From contig BFEA01000246.1 in NCBI GenBank assembly GCA_003427395.1, positions 938,162 to 984,470 of the forward strand: DNA of 46,309 bases, in the 5' to 3' direction. Positions 1-10,343 of the stretch are shown here, in pieces. How positions within the stretch are numbered: the first letter of the stretch is position 1; each line of letters opens with the position of its first letter. Origin of the DNA: Chara braunii (lineage: Eukaryota > Streptophyta > Charophyceae > Charales > Characeae). A model generated the notes under the pieces. That model ran no database searches, had not been told where the DNA came from, and was given only the letters and a program-made list of their open reading frames with translations. The position numbers and the translations under genes are program-made.

Positions 1-1950
1 CACAAAGGACACATCCAAGACCCCAAGGTAAGGAAGGTAGGTCCCGAAGAGGAGGAAGGAAGCAACCACGGCATCTGCGGTTGGGGGTCCCCTACCCCCA
101 CCCCCTTCCCACTCAAAAGAATACCACCAAAAAAAGGGGGAGGACGTGGAAACGAGTTACGGATGGACCGGTTTTGGACCTACAGGAAAAATCCCCCGGA
201 CGCTGATCTGGCCTACCGAACAGGGGACCACACGGAGAAGCACAGGAAAGAGTCCAGAGCTGACTCCCTGATTTGAAGCGGACGAATCTGGACCGATCGA
301 CGGTAACGCATCCGGAAGTTGACGAGCGCGGTTCTTATTCGAAGGAAATCCCATGGGAATTTGCAGGATCAAGGCATTGGACCACACACACAAAAACATA
401 ACTCCTCGAATGTTGACGAGCGTGATCCTAAGACGAAGGTAATCCCAGGGAAATTTGAGGGAAGGAATCTCCCGCCCCTGATCATGATGGTACCCGCCCC
501 GATAAGTCTCTCGATATATACCTACACTTCTGCTTGATTGGCATGCATTTGTGTGAGCTTGCTTGTACTGAGCAAACCTTCGGACGAGGCGAACCGGCGA
601 TACTTCGATTACGATGGCAGACTGGGACTTTTCGACGGGAGCGGACGAGGACTTACCGCTCACGCCCAACACCGAAGAGGAGAGAGCGGCGGAAGCAGCG
701 GTATATCTCCCTCGTACTTTTCTCTTTGTATGGACCTTGTTTTTTTGCATGCCTCCGGGGATTGGGAGCGTGTACGTTTGTGATGCAGGTGTTTTAACCC
801 CTCTGACGAACCGGTTGGTGGCAATGGCGAAAAAGCTTGTAGGGGAGCCACACCCCTCCTGCCAGCATCGGGAGCACCCAAGGAGAAGCGGGTCATGTGC
901 ATTTTGTCTTGACAGTCACGGTAACCGAGTATCTATGGAAGTCGAATCCGCATGTAGCTCGGAGTAATAGAAGCGGAGGGACTACGCGTGAGAGGAGGAG
1001 AATGGGGCGCACGAGGTGTGGCAAGCACCGGGGGACGAGGATGGATAGAAATATTAAGGGAGAGAATCGGAAAGGGGGAATGGAAGCAAGTGGAGAACAG
1101 TAATCGAGGGGAAGGGAGGGAACCATATCGAGTTGTGCAGATAACAACAGGATGGAAGGAGAGGAGCCGGGGATGGGCGATCGAGTTCGGTAGCTTTCCT
1201 TTGTCTGTAATAATCTGATTATAACATTTTTTGGTTTCCGTGTTTTTTTTTGTTTTTTTTTTTTTTTTTAATTATTTGTCGTTATGGAGTCCGCTTTACA
1301 GTTTGATGAAATGAAATGCTCCTGGTATAACTTGTTCCCGTCCCCAATGCATGTATATATGTCGTTTCCCCCTCTCCCTAATTATGGGGATAAAGGGATT
1401 GTTTAAAGACTGTTCAGGACGCTGATGGGATCCTGACATCACCCGACAGTAACGTGGCTAGTTTGGCAATGCCAATTAGCAAGCACGATATTATTGGGCC
1501 ATGTAACGAACCCCTGCAATGAACAGCCGAACCGCATTCACCACCCCGGACCACCAGTCCGACTGCCACGAGGCAGCAAACCTGCCTACGTCCGCAGATC
1601 AAAGGATTGACTAGTTGTCTTGAGTGAGGAAGCGATATCGGGATGAGACTCCATCCCCGTCCAATTGAAGCCATACCCCAACCAAGGAAACGGGCTGGAA
1701 TGAGACGATGATGAAAAACCCAACACCCGCTGATAGGTTGATCTGCCTTTATTTCTATTGTTATTGTAAAACATGGATGAATAGCATGAGGATGTCTAGG
1801 TGCTGCTCATAATCCCTTCGCGCGTGATAAATAAAGGCGAATGCATGATGGTATGGTGGCAGTGAGCAACGTTTGAAGGGTTGTGACCGGTCCAGGTGTA
1901 CCACTGTGATGATGGGGTACATGGCATGGTTTGTCGTGGGATCGTTTTTG
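1..1950. other. Region without a recognised gene
   Basis: I recognise no conserved protein here. The most protein-like stretch starts at the ATG at 614 on the plus strand: about 33 acidic, alanine-rich residues (beginning MADWDFSTG) that run into low-complexity hydrophobic sequence. It could be a first exon ending near a GT at about 701, but no downstream exon was found. A polyT run lies at about 1246-1269. Confidence 0.3.
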
Positions 1951-1951
1951 A

Positions 1952-1983
<32 letters not shown>

Positions 1984-1990
1984 TACACAC
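1951..1990. repeat. (CA)n microsatellite
   Basis: An uninterrupted CA tract followed by a degenerate CA-rich tail. ORFs across it read as Cys-Val or Thr-His repeats and are artefacts. Confidence 0.9.
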
Positions 1991-2063
1991 GCATATACAT
2001 TCTCCTGTCTATTGATGGGGAGCGCCACCTGCTGGAAACTGGGTCCCCCGTCCCATGAAGATC

Positions 2064-2640
2064 GTGAATAAAGCATCAACCGGGACCCCCCCCACACACT
2101 CTCTTCGAGTTGTGTGTAGCGAACATGACAAAACATACATATAGCATATTCACTACCTTACCCTTCCCGAACCACATAAACAAACAAACTACGGGTTGCG
2201 CACCCGTGCCCTCACGGTAAGTCAAATTTTCCAGCCTTCCAACGACCGTATAACGAACGACGACGAAAAATGTTCTCAGGGGGTGAATAAAGCATCAACC
2301 GGGACCCCACACACACACTCACTTCGAGTTGTGTATAGCGAACATGACAAAACATACATACAGCATATTCACTACCTTACCCTTCCCGAACCACATAAAC
2401 AAACAAACTACTGGTTGCGCACCCGTGCCCTCACGGTAAGTCAAAATTTACAGCCTTCCAACGACCATATAACGAACGACGACGGAAAATGTTCTCGGGG
2501 GGGAAAACGCAACCTTTACGGGCTGCGAACAGCCTTCCAACGACCGTATAAAGAACGACGACGAAAAATGTTATAAGGGGGGGAAATGCACCACTGAAGA
2601 GCTGCGCACCCGTGCCCTCACGGTAAGTCAGTTAGGCAAC
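2064..2640 (+). repeat. ~219-bp tandem repeat, two full units and a partial third
   Basis: The segment starting with gaataaagcatcaaccggg at about 2065 recurs at about 2284, giving a period near 219 bp. A shortened third unit follows from about 2500. Every unit holds a gcacccgtgccctcacggtaag block (about 2204, 2418, 2605) and most hold a ccagccttccaacgac block. Related copies lie at 2718-2830 (opposite strand) and 3801-3990. No coding potential was recognised. Confidence 0.8.
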
Positions 2641-2717
2641 GGGTGCGCCGTCTCTGCTTTGGCCCCGTTTCGATTTTCCGACCTAAACCCGTGCGGTCCC
2701 ACGGGCAGCTACCGGTC

Positions 2718-2830
2718 CTGTAGTTCGCAGCCCGTCAGGGATGCGTTTTATGCCCTGGGAACATTGCGTTTTTTATGCCTTGGGAACATTTTTCGTTATC
2801 GTCACCAAACGGTGCGATAGTTGGAAGGGT
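2718..2830 (-). repeat. Inverted copy of the 219-bp family
   Basis: Read on the minus strand, this stretch carries the aaaaatgttc, cataaaacgc and gacgggctgcgaac blocks that end the plus-strand units at 2500-2640 and 3930-3980. The family is therefore arranged in both orientations within about 2 kb. Confidence 0.6.
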
Positions 2831-3035
2831 GGTGTATTTGTTGGGGGTCCAATTCGTGGGAAATAGGCAGTTCAAGGAAGTGCAGGACCGGTAGATGCCC
2901 ATGGCATTAGGGCCTTGAAATTTCGAATCTGAAACGGCGTGGACGCAGACCCTGTGGTGAGTTAGGGCGGGTTTTTGGGGGGGGCGCCGACTGGAAGGCG
3001 CAGGCGGGTCCAATCTTGCAATTTTCGAGCGCCAA

Positions 3036-3415
3036 CTTTGGAGATTTTTCGTACGCATAATAATTGGAGAAAATATCTGAAAATTTGATATCGGGTAGGG
3101 CAGATTGTGATTTTTCCAGGAAAAATATCAACAAAATAAAATAAAATCGTTTAGACCATGAAATAAATGTCGCGCCAATTCGTCACGTTTTCCATTTTTG
3201 GCACAGACAACTTGTTGGCCAACAGGAAAAGTACCCCTATTTCAAAGATTTTTCACGCTCAGAAGAACTCGTAAACAAGTCTGGAAATTTGAGGGTTCGT
3301 AGATTTGGTCATTATCTTTTCAGGAAAAATATTTTTAAAAATTAAAAACATTGTCTCAACTGCGAAATAGCTTATAGCGCAAATTCATCCCATTTTCCAT
3401 ATTCACCACTTTGCC
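3036..3415. repeat. Diverged ~200-bp direct duplication
   Basis: Two adjacent segments (about 3036-3200 and 3238-3415) share ordered blocks: agatttttc, aggaaaaatat, ccatgaaat/actgcgaaat, and cattttccat. They look like an old tandem duplication of a non-coding AT-rich sequence. No gene was recognised. Confidence 0.5.
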
Positions 3416-3654
3416 GGTTCTCCACTCTGTGCTACTGGTAGCCCTCATCGACCTGTGCTACCGGTCCCCCGAATTTCCAACGTCGGGTAGAGTGGTGATT
3501 TGAATTCGAAGCCTGTCGTGGTCGAAATCGAAACAGGCCAAAAGCAGCGGCGGCTGCTCCCGTTCCCTCTGCGTTCACAAAGTGATAGTCTCCCTGTGTG
3601 CGTGGGGAGCGTGGTGCCTTATCAATCAAGGCGTTTCGACAAAGTGGCGCCGCG

Positions 3655-3661
<7 letters not shown>

Positions 3662-3695
<34 letters not shown>

Positions 3696-3711
3696 GCACA
3701 CACACGCACAC

Positions 3712-3790
<79 letters not shown>
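3662..3790. repeat. Compound (CT)n-(CA)n microsatellite
   Basis: A CT tract (3662-3693) passes directly into a CA tract with occasional CG and AA interruptions up to 3790. It explains the Ser-Leu, Thr-His and Cys-Val ORFs on both strands. Confidence 0.95.
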
Positions 3791-3791
<1 letters not shown>

Positions 3792-3800
3792 CAACATCAA

Positions 3801-3990
3801 CAACCAAACTACGGTGCTGCGCCCCCGTGCCCTCACGGTAAGTCAATTTCAAATAAGATGCCACCACCCCCTAAACTGCCATGCCTTGTTTTTCCAGCCT
3901 TCCAACGACGACAGTATAGTATAAAAAAATGTTCTCAGGGGCATAAAACGCAAAACGCACCCTTGACGGGCTGCGAACACCGAAGCCCAC
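3801..3990 (+). repeat. Single copy of the 219-bp family carrying an intron-like insert
   Basis: This copy shares the gcacccgtgccctcacggtaagtca and ccagccttccaacgac blocks with the units at 2.06-2.64 kb. Between them (3838-3897) it has 60 nt that start with GTAAGT and end with TTTTTCCAG. The other copies have only about 18 nt there. The extra sequence has the ends and size of a short spliceosomal intron. Confidence 0.55.
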
Positions 3991-4009
3991 TATACCGCAG
4001 CCCTAAGGC

Positions 4010-4409
4010 TGCGAATTAAGGGGCCTGTTGAATCCAGGACGTCGGCTCGGCACCACTGGCCCAACGGCCCCGATGGACATAGAATAGGCCTAGTCTACCG
4101 GTGCTGGGAGGCCGGTGGTGCCGGCAGGTCTTACGGCCGCTCTATCGTTAGGCCCACTGCCGCCCTCCTTACTGCGCGTGTGTGTGCACGTGCGCGCGCG
4201 GGTGCGTGCGTGTGCGTACGTTGGCGTGCGTGCACGTACGTGCACGCGCGCGGGTGCGTGCGTGTGCGTACGTTGGCGTGCGTGCACGTGCACGTGCGCG
4301 CGCAGGTCCGTGCGTGTGCGTGCACTTGCACGTGCACGTGCGCGCGTGGGTCTGTGCGTGTGCGCGTTGTGCTATTGCGGGTGTGTCCTTGGGGGCCGCG
4401 TAGTGCTTG

Positions 4410-4459
<50 letters not shown>

Positions 4460-4600
4460 AGGGCAGTGTGGAAACATGAGCAGTGTGCTGCTCTAGATTT
4501 GATGTTGGAATCCGCCAAGAGTGGAATATTCTTCGTTGCGTTGTCGGAGTGGTGAACAGCTCCATGCGAAAGAGGTAAGCGCGGTCTGATCCTTTCTCCT
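4010..4600. repeat. GTGC-rich and (CA)n low-complexity tract
   Basis: Positions 4170-4375 are built from gtgcgtgcgtgtgcgtacg-type words with an imperfect internal duplication (about 4195-4250 against 4250-4300). A pure CA tract follows at 4411-4455. No gene was recognised; the Cys-Val/Thr-His/Arg-Ala ORFs are repeat artefacts. Confidence 0.8.
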
Positions 4601-4915
4601 CCTCCTCCTCCTCCTCCTCCTCCCTCTTTGCCTATTCTCTTCAATGTTCTCCTCTCCTCTATGTATTGATTCCCCCCCTCTTTCTTCTCCATGTCTTCGT
4701 CCTCCATGTGTTTGTTCTGTCGTCCTCCTCGACGTCATTCTTCTCTCCTTCCTCCTCCGAGTCATCCTGTGGATATGTTCAGTTCGATGTGGAAGCATTT
4801 GTGAAAGGAAGGGAATGGGGAACCGTTGAAGACATGAAGATACGATGGGAGGAGGAAGGGGAGGGCCAGGCGAGATTGAATCAAGATGATGACCACCGAG
4901 GGGGGGGGGGGGGGG
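4595..4915. repeat. (CTC)n tract, pyrimidine-rich stretch and polyG run
   Basis: A CTC trinucleotide tract lies at about 4597-4623, a CT-rich stretch follows, and a run of about 14 G lies at about 4900-4914. No gene was recognised. Confidence 0.8.
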
Positions 4916-5219
4916 AGGAGGTTGGTGATGTCAAGAAGTTGGATGAGTGTAGGAGGTGGAAGTGTTGAAAATGGGGGCTGGATAGATCTTTGAAATCGTG
5001 AAAAGAGGGGTAGGGCAGAAGAGAGGCGTCGATGAAGCATCGCAATCGGTGACGGGAGATGAGGATCGGGAGAGATCGGAAAAGCATCGCAATAGGGGTA
5101 GGTAGAATAGGCCATAGGGGTAGTGGCAAAAGCCAGGATCGCAGGAGGAGGGTGATGAAGGAATTTGGATGGGGAAAGTTTGGAAACGCGAAAGCGGGGC
5201 ACGCGTGTAAACGAAAGAA

Positions 5220-5223
<4 letters not shown>

Positions 5224-5299
<76 letters not shown>
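5224..5299. repeat. (GA)n microsatellite
   Basis: About 38 GA units. This is the first of several long GA tracts in the window. Confidence 0.97.
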
Positions 5300-5302
<3 letters not shown>

Positions 5303-5538
5303 ACTTGCAATATTGGACAACACGTGCGAGGTTTTACTTTCACAGAATGCACGTCCTGTCCATGGCTTGCGACAAAACAGTCGCGACTTCCTTTCTACCT
5401 CTCTGCTCAGGTAATCCTTTCAGCCATTGTCATCACTATATATACCCTTTGGTCCAGATCCTACCCCATCCGGCTGAACCCTAGTCCTTGCAGAGTCCTG
5501 TCATCATCGCGTCGTCGTCACACTTGAAGAATTCCCGT

Positions 5539-5541
<3 letters not shown>

Positions 5542-5611
<70 letters not shown>
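5542..5611. repeat. (GA)n microsatellite
   Basis: About 35 pure GA units, 240 bp after the previous tract. Confidence 0.97.
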
Positions 5612-5614
<3 letters not shown>

Positions 5615-5669
5615 CTGCAGAATCCCCTAACTGATTACACTGTTAAGTGATAATCCCCCTTAACTTATA

Positions 5670-5774
5670 TATTGTCACAGCCCGTCGTTTCTTTTGCTCT
5701 TCTCCCTCTCTGCCTACGGTTTACCGGGCAACTCTGTTTGACGATATATATAGTTAAAAAAAAAAAAAAAAAAA
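5670..5774 (+). repeat. Hammerhead-associated dispersed repeat, 3' part, with polyA
   Basis: It starts in tgtcacagcccgtcgttt, continues through ctccctctctgcctacggtt, taccgggcaactctgtttga and cgatatatata, and ends in a polyA tract (5757-5774). The same ordered body recurs at 6182-6250 (minus strand), 8430-8560, 13510-13610, 13640-13720 and 21841-21990. In this copy the ribozyme core itself is missing. Confidence 0.7.
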
Positions 5775-5980
5775 GAATTGCTGAAGAAAAGAAAAAAGAA
5801 AATAAGGAAAAAATATGTTGAACTTTGTTGTGACAGTGGCAATTGGTTTATCTGTGGGATGTGTCATTTCCTTTGCTTGACTGATAGGCCTTCCTCTTCC
5901 CTTGTCTTTTTCTCTTTCTCTTGCCTCTGTGAGGTTTGGTTTCCTCCTCCTTTTCTTTACCTCTTTTTTGCCTTTTATCT

Positions 5981-6085
5981 GCGTGCAAGTGGGTCCTTGT
6001 GACACATGGGGATGGGGGCAGCCAGCACTCAACCTGTCATCCACGTGGCTGGCCTTGTACGTAAGAGGTGATGAACAGGCGGAGC
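5981..6085 (+). repeat. GCAAGTGGGT dispersed repeat, copy 1
   Basis: The ordered blocks are gcgtgcaagtgggt, tgacacatgggga, gggggcagcca, atccacgtggctggccttgta and gatgaacagg. Further copies lie at 6248-6345, 8961-9066 and 9319-9415. All four sit within 3.5 kb and are interleaved with the hammerhead-associated repeat, which suggests one larger composite unit. Confidence 0.7.
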
Positions 6086-6179
6086 TTTCCCTTTCCTTCC
6101 TTCCTTCTTCTTTTCCTTTTCTTGTTTTGTCTTTTTCCGCCTTCGCGCTCCGATTCACAGTGTGTGACAATAGATATCG

Positions 6180-6250
6180 TCAAACAGAGCTTCCCGGTAA
6201 ACCGTAGGGGCAGAGAGGGAGGGAGAAGAGGACAACAAACGAGGGGCTGT
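6180..6250 (-). repeat. Hammerhead-associated repeat body, inverted copy
   Basis: The minus strand reads cccctcgtttgttgtcctcttctccct and then the cggtttaccggg and gtttgacgata blocks of the family. The sequence upstream of the body is replaced by a GCAAGTGGGT repeat. Confidence 0.65.
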
Positions 6251-6345
6251 GTGCAAGTGGGTCAATATGACACACGGGGGTGGGGGCAACCACCGCGTGG
6301 GCGGCCTTGTACGCAAGAGGTTCTGAACAGAGGGAGTTGTAAGAA
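6248..6345 (+). repeat. GCAAGTGGGT dispersed repeat, copy 2
   Basis: It carries the same ordered blocks as the copy at 5981, with part of the ctcaacctacatccacg segment missing. Confidence 0.65.
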
Positions 6346-6440
6346 AAAGAAAAAAAAAACAAATTATTTTTTTCTTGTTTTCTGTTTTTTTCACCTTTGC
6401 GCTCTGATATTCATGTGACGATATATCTATATACGAGAGT

Positions 6441-6735
6441 CGTGAAAGGCACGGTGAAGGGGGGTTCAAAAGGAGAATGAGAAAAATGAATGGTTTCAGT
6501 GTGCCCTTGATGTTGGTCTTGTTTTTTTTTTTTTTTTTTTTTTTTTACACCGTTTGTTTCGCAACGAGGAGAGCCTTGCACGTGAGAGGNATTAAAAAAA
6601 AAAAAAAAAAAAAAGTACGTGAGAGGCACGGTGAATGGGGGAGTTACAAGAAGAATGAGAAAACTGAATGGTTTCAGTGTGCCTCTCATGTTGGTCTTCT
6701 TATTTTATTTTTACCGTTTGTTTTGCAAAGTGCCC
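6441..6735 (+). repeat. Duplicated ~90-bp segment around a single N
   Basis: A segment containing gaaaggcacggtgaa, gaatgagaaaa and tgaatggtttcagtgtgcc occurs at about 6441-6530 and again at about 6618-6695. Between them are a polyT run, a single N at 6590 and a polyA run. The N plus duplicated flanks suggests an assembly join. Confidence 0.7.
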
Positions 6736-7099
6736 TCTTTTAGTTCATAGATATGTGACAATATATTGTCACACTGTGAATCCGAGCGCAAAGGCGGAAA
6801 AGACAATATATGTGTATACAAAATAGAGCATGCGTTGATCCTCATCACAGGTACCCTTGAGGGCAGTGGTTGGTGCCCACCTCACTCAGTGGACTCTTGA
6901 GTGATAGTGTGGCTTGCACCTCACTGGCCCCTTGGGCCTTATAGTAGGATAGAGGGTTGGCTACCGGTAAGAGATAGGGGGGGTTTCTTCCTTTCTGGTG
7001 GACCTCAGCATTGTTTTTCCCTGGTGCAAGGTCCCACTTGCACGGATTAAGAGATTCTGGCCGTCGATCTTTGCTATCTACGGTCAAAATCGCTTGATT

Positions 7100-7300
7100 C
7101 GTGTAAGTGGGACCTAGCCCCTGGTCGGCCTCAGTCCCTGTTTCACTCTGGTCCAGTGGCGCTCCCGTTACTCCGCATGTATCTGCGAGCCGAGTGGGAC
7201 CGAAACAGGTCCAGTGGCCGTCTTCTAGGCCAGATCCAGTTCCAGTCTTTCAGTGTGAGGCTGCGCGCCAGATTTCAGCATCCGTTTTGGTCCCGTAGTG
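7100..7300. other. Region without a recognised gene
   Basis: A GC-balanced stretch rich in ccagt words that leads into the tandem arrays. No protein family was recognised in its short ORFs. Confidence 0.3.
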
Positions 7301-7426
7301 CAGTTTGGGCGCCAGTCTTTCAGTTTTAGTTTGGGCGCCAGTATTTCAGTTTGAGTTTGGGCACCAGTCTTTCAGTTTGAGCTTGGGCGCCAGTTTTTCA
7401 GTTTGAGCTTGGGCGCCAGCTCCAGG
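7301..7426 (+). repeat. ~31-bp tandem repeat
   Basis: About four to five units of the form gtttgggcgccagtctttca plus gtttga. Units differ at a few positions, so the array is old or under weak homogenisation. Confidence 0.85.
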
Positions 7427-7437
7427 TCCAGTTTCGG

Positions 7438-7566
7438 AGGCTCACTTCAGTTGGGCGCCAGTCCTTGGGCATGCAGCAGTAGGCCCAGCAGTATATATAG
7501 CTTCACTTCAGTCGGGCGCCAGTCCCTTGGCCACGCAGCAGTAGGCCCAGCAATAAATATAGCTGG
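7438..7566 (+). repeat. ~62-bp direct duplication with TATA-like core
   Basis: The blocks cttcagttgggcgccagtcc, gcagcagtaggcccagca and the tatatatag/aaatatag motif occur twice in the same order. It could be part of a retroelement terminal region, but I could not define ends or a primer site. Confidence 0.6.
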
Positions 7567-7905
7567 GCCAGCTTCATCTGTGGCACACAGAGTTAGAGGT
7601 TGACGTCTACACGCTGCTGGGGCAGCACTGCTTCAGTTCAGAGGAGGTAGGATAATAGAGGTAGAGGCCAGGCTATAGGCGACATACCTCCAGACTTACC
7701 TGGCGCCATATCTCCTCATCGTCTTCGGGCATCTTCCACCTGCATCTTCCACCTGCATCACAGCTCCAAGGAGACACTTTTACGCTGGTTAGTTTCCTGA
7801 CTCCACCTTCATGCGACCACGAGAGGATTCTTCGTCTTCTTCGTCTTCCTCCACCTTCCTCACTTGTCTTCTTCCTCCCTCCCTCTGATTCTTCTTCTTC
7901 TTCTT

Positions 7906-7910
<5 letters not shown>

Positions 7911-7950
<40 letters not shown>
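7911..7950. repeat. (GA)n microsatellite
   Basis: Twenty GA units, immediately after a CTT-rich stretch. Confidence 0.95.
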
Positions 7951-7952
<2 letters not shown>

Positions 7953-8309
7953 GAGACTTTGAACAGAGACATTGGGGGACTATTTTGGAGACTTCACGAG
8001 CGACATTTGAGTTGACTGCATCTCCACATCTTCTCCTTCTTCGTCTCTCCCCCTCCTCATCTGTGGATGCCATGTTGGCACAGTGCTCTTCATCTCTGTG
8101 TTCAGCGCCATGCCTTCTCACCCTGCTTGATGATAATGAGTTTGCTGCAGTCAGTCCAAGTCATTTGTGACTCAGATCTTGGTATATCAGTCTTCCGCTG
8201 TGTTATCATTTCTCTATCTCTTTGGGTCGGATCTTGGTTCTGATCTTTGCCATGTAGGCATGCGACAGATAGTCCTTATCAACGCCAACTGCGACTGGGG
8301 TTAAGATGT

Positions 8310-8402
8310 AAGATGGACTATCAGTCACACTGGGGACTCTGCAGACTCTAGAGGGTACCATCCGTTACACTGGGGACCCTGCACTGTAGAGGGTTTTTCA
8401 TC
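8310..8402 (+). repeat. ~43-bp direct duplication upstream of a ribozyme-like core
   Basis: cacactggggactctgcaga and ctagagggtaccatcc recur as tacactggggaccctgcact and gtagagggtttttcatcc. The gtagagggtt block also precedes the ribozyme-like core at 13481, so it belongs to the repeat family. Confidence 0.6.
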
Positions 8403-8405
8403 CGC

Positions 8406-8435
8406 CTGATGAGCCGGTGAAACGTCTTTGTCGCA
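8406..8435 (+). ncRNA. Degenerate hammerhead-ribozyme-like core
   Basis: It has CTGATGAG followed by ccggtgaaac and a terminal TTTGTC, but the 3' strand of stem II and the GAAA box are deleted relative to the copies at 21807 and 21877. It is unlikely to cleave. Confidence 0.4.
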
Positions 8436-8575
8436 GTCCCCCCTTTTCTTGTCCTTTTCTCTCTTTCTGCTTATGGTTCACCTGGTAGTTCTCTGTGAGT
8501 CTGGTCTGACCAATCGAGTTAATTTATATAGACCAGATAATACGTATATATGACGATATATATATATTTGTTTTG
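8430..8575 (+). repeat. Hammerhead-associated repeat body
   Basis: It carries the pyrimidine-rich body, the tatggttcacctggtagttctctgtga block and a terminal gacgatatatatat, matching the family order at 5670 and 13520. Confidence 0.6.
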
Positions 8576-8960
8576 TTGTGGTAATCTTGTCTGCATCCCG
8601 GTTGGGTTTGTCCCGTTATTCGGTCTATTTTGCAGCAGGTAGCGGTGCTTCATGTGGGACCAGTAATCCGGTTTTTTTTTTTTATCGTCTTGGTATCCTG
8701 GTTGGTTGTTTCCCGTTGTTCGGCCTTTTGAGCGCGGGGCGGTGCTTGTATGTGGGAATCGTCATCCGGGATGGGATATTTTTGGTACTTTTTTTGATTT
8801 CTTTGCAGACAAAAATGTTTTGACATCCTGGTTGGTCTTGTCCCGTCGTTTGGCTTGTGGGCAAGGGCGGTGCTTGCATGTGGGATCTGTTTTGTTGCCC
8901 CCTGTTCTGTTTTGTTTGGCTGTTCCCTTCCTCTCTTCTTTGCCTCTTTGCCTTTTGGCC

Positions 8961-9066
8961 GTGTGCAAGTGGGTCGATATGACACACGGGGTTGGGGGCA
9001 GCCACCGCTCAACCTACATCCACGTGGGCGGCCTTGTATGCAAGAGGTTCTGAACAGGGGTAGTTG
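8961..9066 (+). repeat. GCAAGTGGGT dispersed repeat, copy 3
   Basis: The fullest copy: tgtgcaagtgggtcgatatg, acacacggggttgggggcag, ccaccgctcaacctacatcc, acgtgggcggccttgtatgc and aagaggttctgaacagggg in order. Confidence 0.7.
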
Positions 9067-9130
9067 TAAGGAAGAAGATTAAAAATGAATTAAGTTTTTC
9101 TTGTTTCTGTTTTTCGTTTTGGCGCTCTGT

Positions 9131-9132
9131 CA

Positions 9133-9164
<32 letters not shown>

Positions 9165-9212
9165 GAAAGAAAGAAAGAAAGAAAGAAAAGAAAAGAAAAG
9201 AAAAGAAAAATA
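9131..9212. repeat. A-rich (AAAG)n tract
   Basis: PolyA with regularly spaced G, including GAAA and GAAAA repeats. It gives rise to Lys-rich ORFs that are not genes. Confidence 0.9.
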
Positions 9213-9318
9213 TGTTGATCTGTGGGATGTGTTATTTGCTTTGTGACAATTGGATTATCTTTCTTTCCCTGTCAGGTCTGGTTTCCTGCTCCTTTTCTTT
9301 ACCTCTTTGCCTTTTGGC

Positions 9319-9500
9319 TGCGTGCAAGTGGGTCCTTGTGACCCACGGGGATGGGGGCAGCCAGCGCTCAACCTGTCATCCACGTGGCTGGCCTAAGAGG
9401 TGATGAACAGGTGGGGCATTCCTTCCTTCTTTTCCTTTCCTTGTTTTGCTTTTTTCCGCCTTCGCGCGCTGATTTACAGTGTGACAATATATATGCGCAC
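9319..9500 (+). repeat. GCAAGTGGGT dispersed repeat, copy 4, with conserved 3' flank
   Basis: After the shared blocks (to about 9415) it continues into a flank ending gccttcgcgcgctgatttac plus agtgtgacaatatata, which also follows copy 1 at about 6140-6175. The repeat unit therefore extends at least to 9500. Confidence 0.65.
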
Positions 9501-9821
9501 CGTACATGATCGGGAATTACACTACAGGATAACCACCTCGTCATCAACTTCAGCAAATGAGGTTAGTTGTGTCTCGTTTATGATATCAAAGGATTGATTA
9601 GTGGGATATTGAGCGATTGGTCACAAGCAGTCTGTTCTTGGATGTCGTTTGATTGGCTTGGTGGGCTTGGGCATAAGCGCCAGATCCACGGCCAGCATCA
9701 TATAATTCACAAAATCATTTTCATTACACGCCATATATGAACCCGTCTCAACATTTGTCAGGATAAAAGTAATCCCAGCGCACTATAAACTAGTATAAAG
9801 TTTAGTCCGGCCTCATCTAAT

Positions 9822-9880
9822 GTAATCTAATCTAATCTAAATCTAAATCTAAATCTAAATCTAAATCTAAATCCAATCTA
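9822..9880. repeat. (AATCTA)n short tandem repeat
   Basis: Taatc followed by about six taaatc hexamers. It resembles a telomere repeat in length only, since the sequence lacks the GGG run of plant-type telomeres. Confidence 0.85.
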
Positions 9881-10215
9881 TCCGCTCAGACCCTTTCTTT
9901 TTTTGCAGAAAACCAGTAGCCACTACTAGAGGGGTGATAAGATCAGCCTCCCATAGTAGGTGCCCATGGTTGCTCCGTCAATTGTTGGGGAGCTGCACCT
10001 GCTGGAAAACGGTCCAACGACCCCTGTATCAAAGAGATTACAGCCAGTTCAATCTTCTGCCCCCGCCAGCATTGATTGCCCCGGGTAATCAGGGGGATTG
10101 ACTGCGCGGGTGATAGGTGGTGATGCAAGGGATGCCTCTTTAATCCTGAGCTTATTACCAAATGTGCTAGTGTGAGTATGCCCTAAGACGAAATGGCAGG
10201 CGGCTCCGGTCAATA

Positions 10216-10343
10216 GGCATAGCTCATTTGGTACACCAATGAACAGTTGAAACACAGAGCTGTGTTCGAATCCAGAGGGAACTACATGAATTACCTGAGG
10301 CCAGTCAGTTCTATGATTCTATGCCCTGTCACTTAAGGCTCGA
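10216..10343 (+). mobile_element. tRNA-derived SINE copy (SINE family S, copy 1)
   Basis: The A-box-like catagctcatttggtacacc at 10218 and the B-box-like gtgttcgaatccagagg at about 10262 are spaced as in a tRNA. The downstream body, gaattacctgaggccagtca plus gttctatga, matches the minus-strand copies at 33006, 33201 and 44933. No A-tail is clear here. This is the only plus-strand copy recognised. Confidence 0.7.

Noticed and set aside
614-967. A gene starting MADWDFSTG
   Set aside because: The first ~30 residues look protein-like, but no family is recognised and no following exon was found; kept only as a note.
3432-5352. ORFs rich in Cys-Val, Thr-His, Ser-Leu or Arg-Glu
   Set aside because: These are translations of CA and GA microsatellites, open in several frames at once.
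7301-7566. LTR of a retrotransposon
   Set aside because: TATA-like and tandem motifs are present, but no paired LTR, primer-binding site, polypurine tract or target duplication could be found.
9822-9880. Interstitial telomere repeat
   Set aside because: The unit is taaatc, without the G run of any plant telomere repeat.
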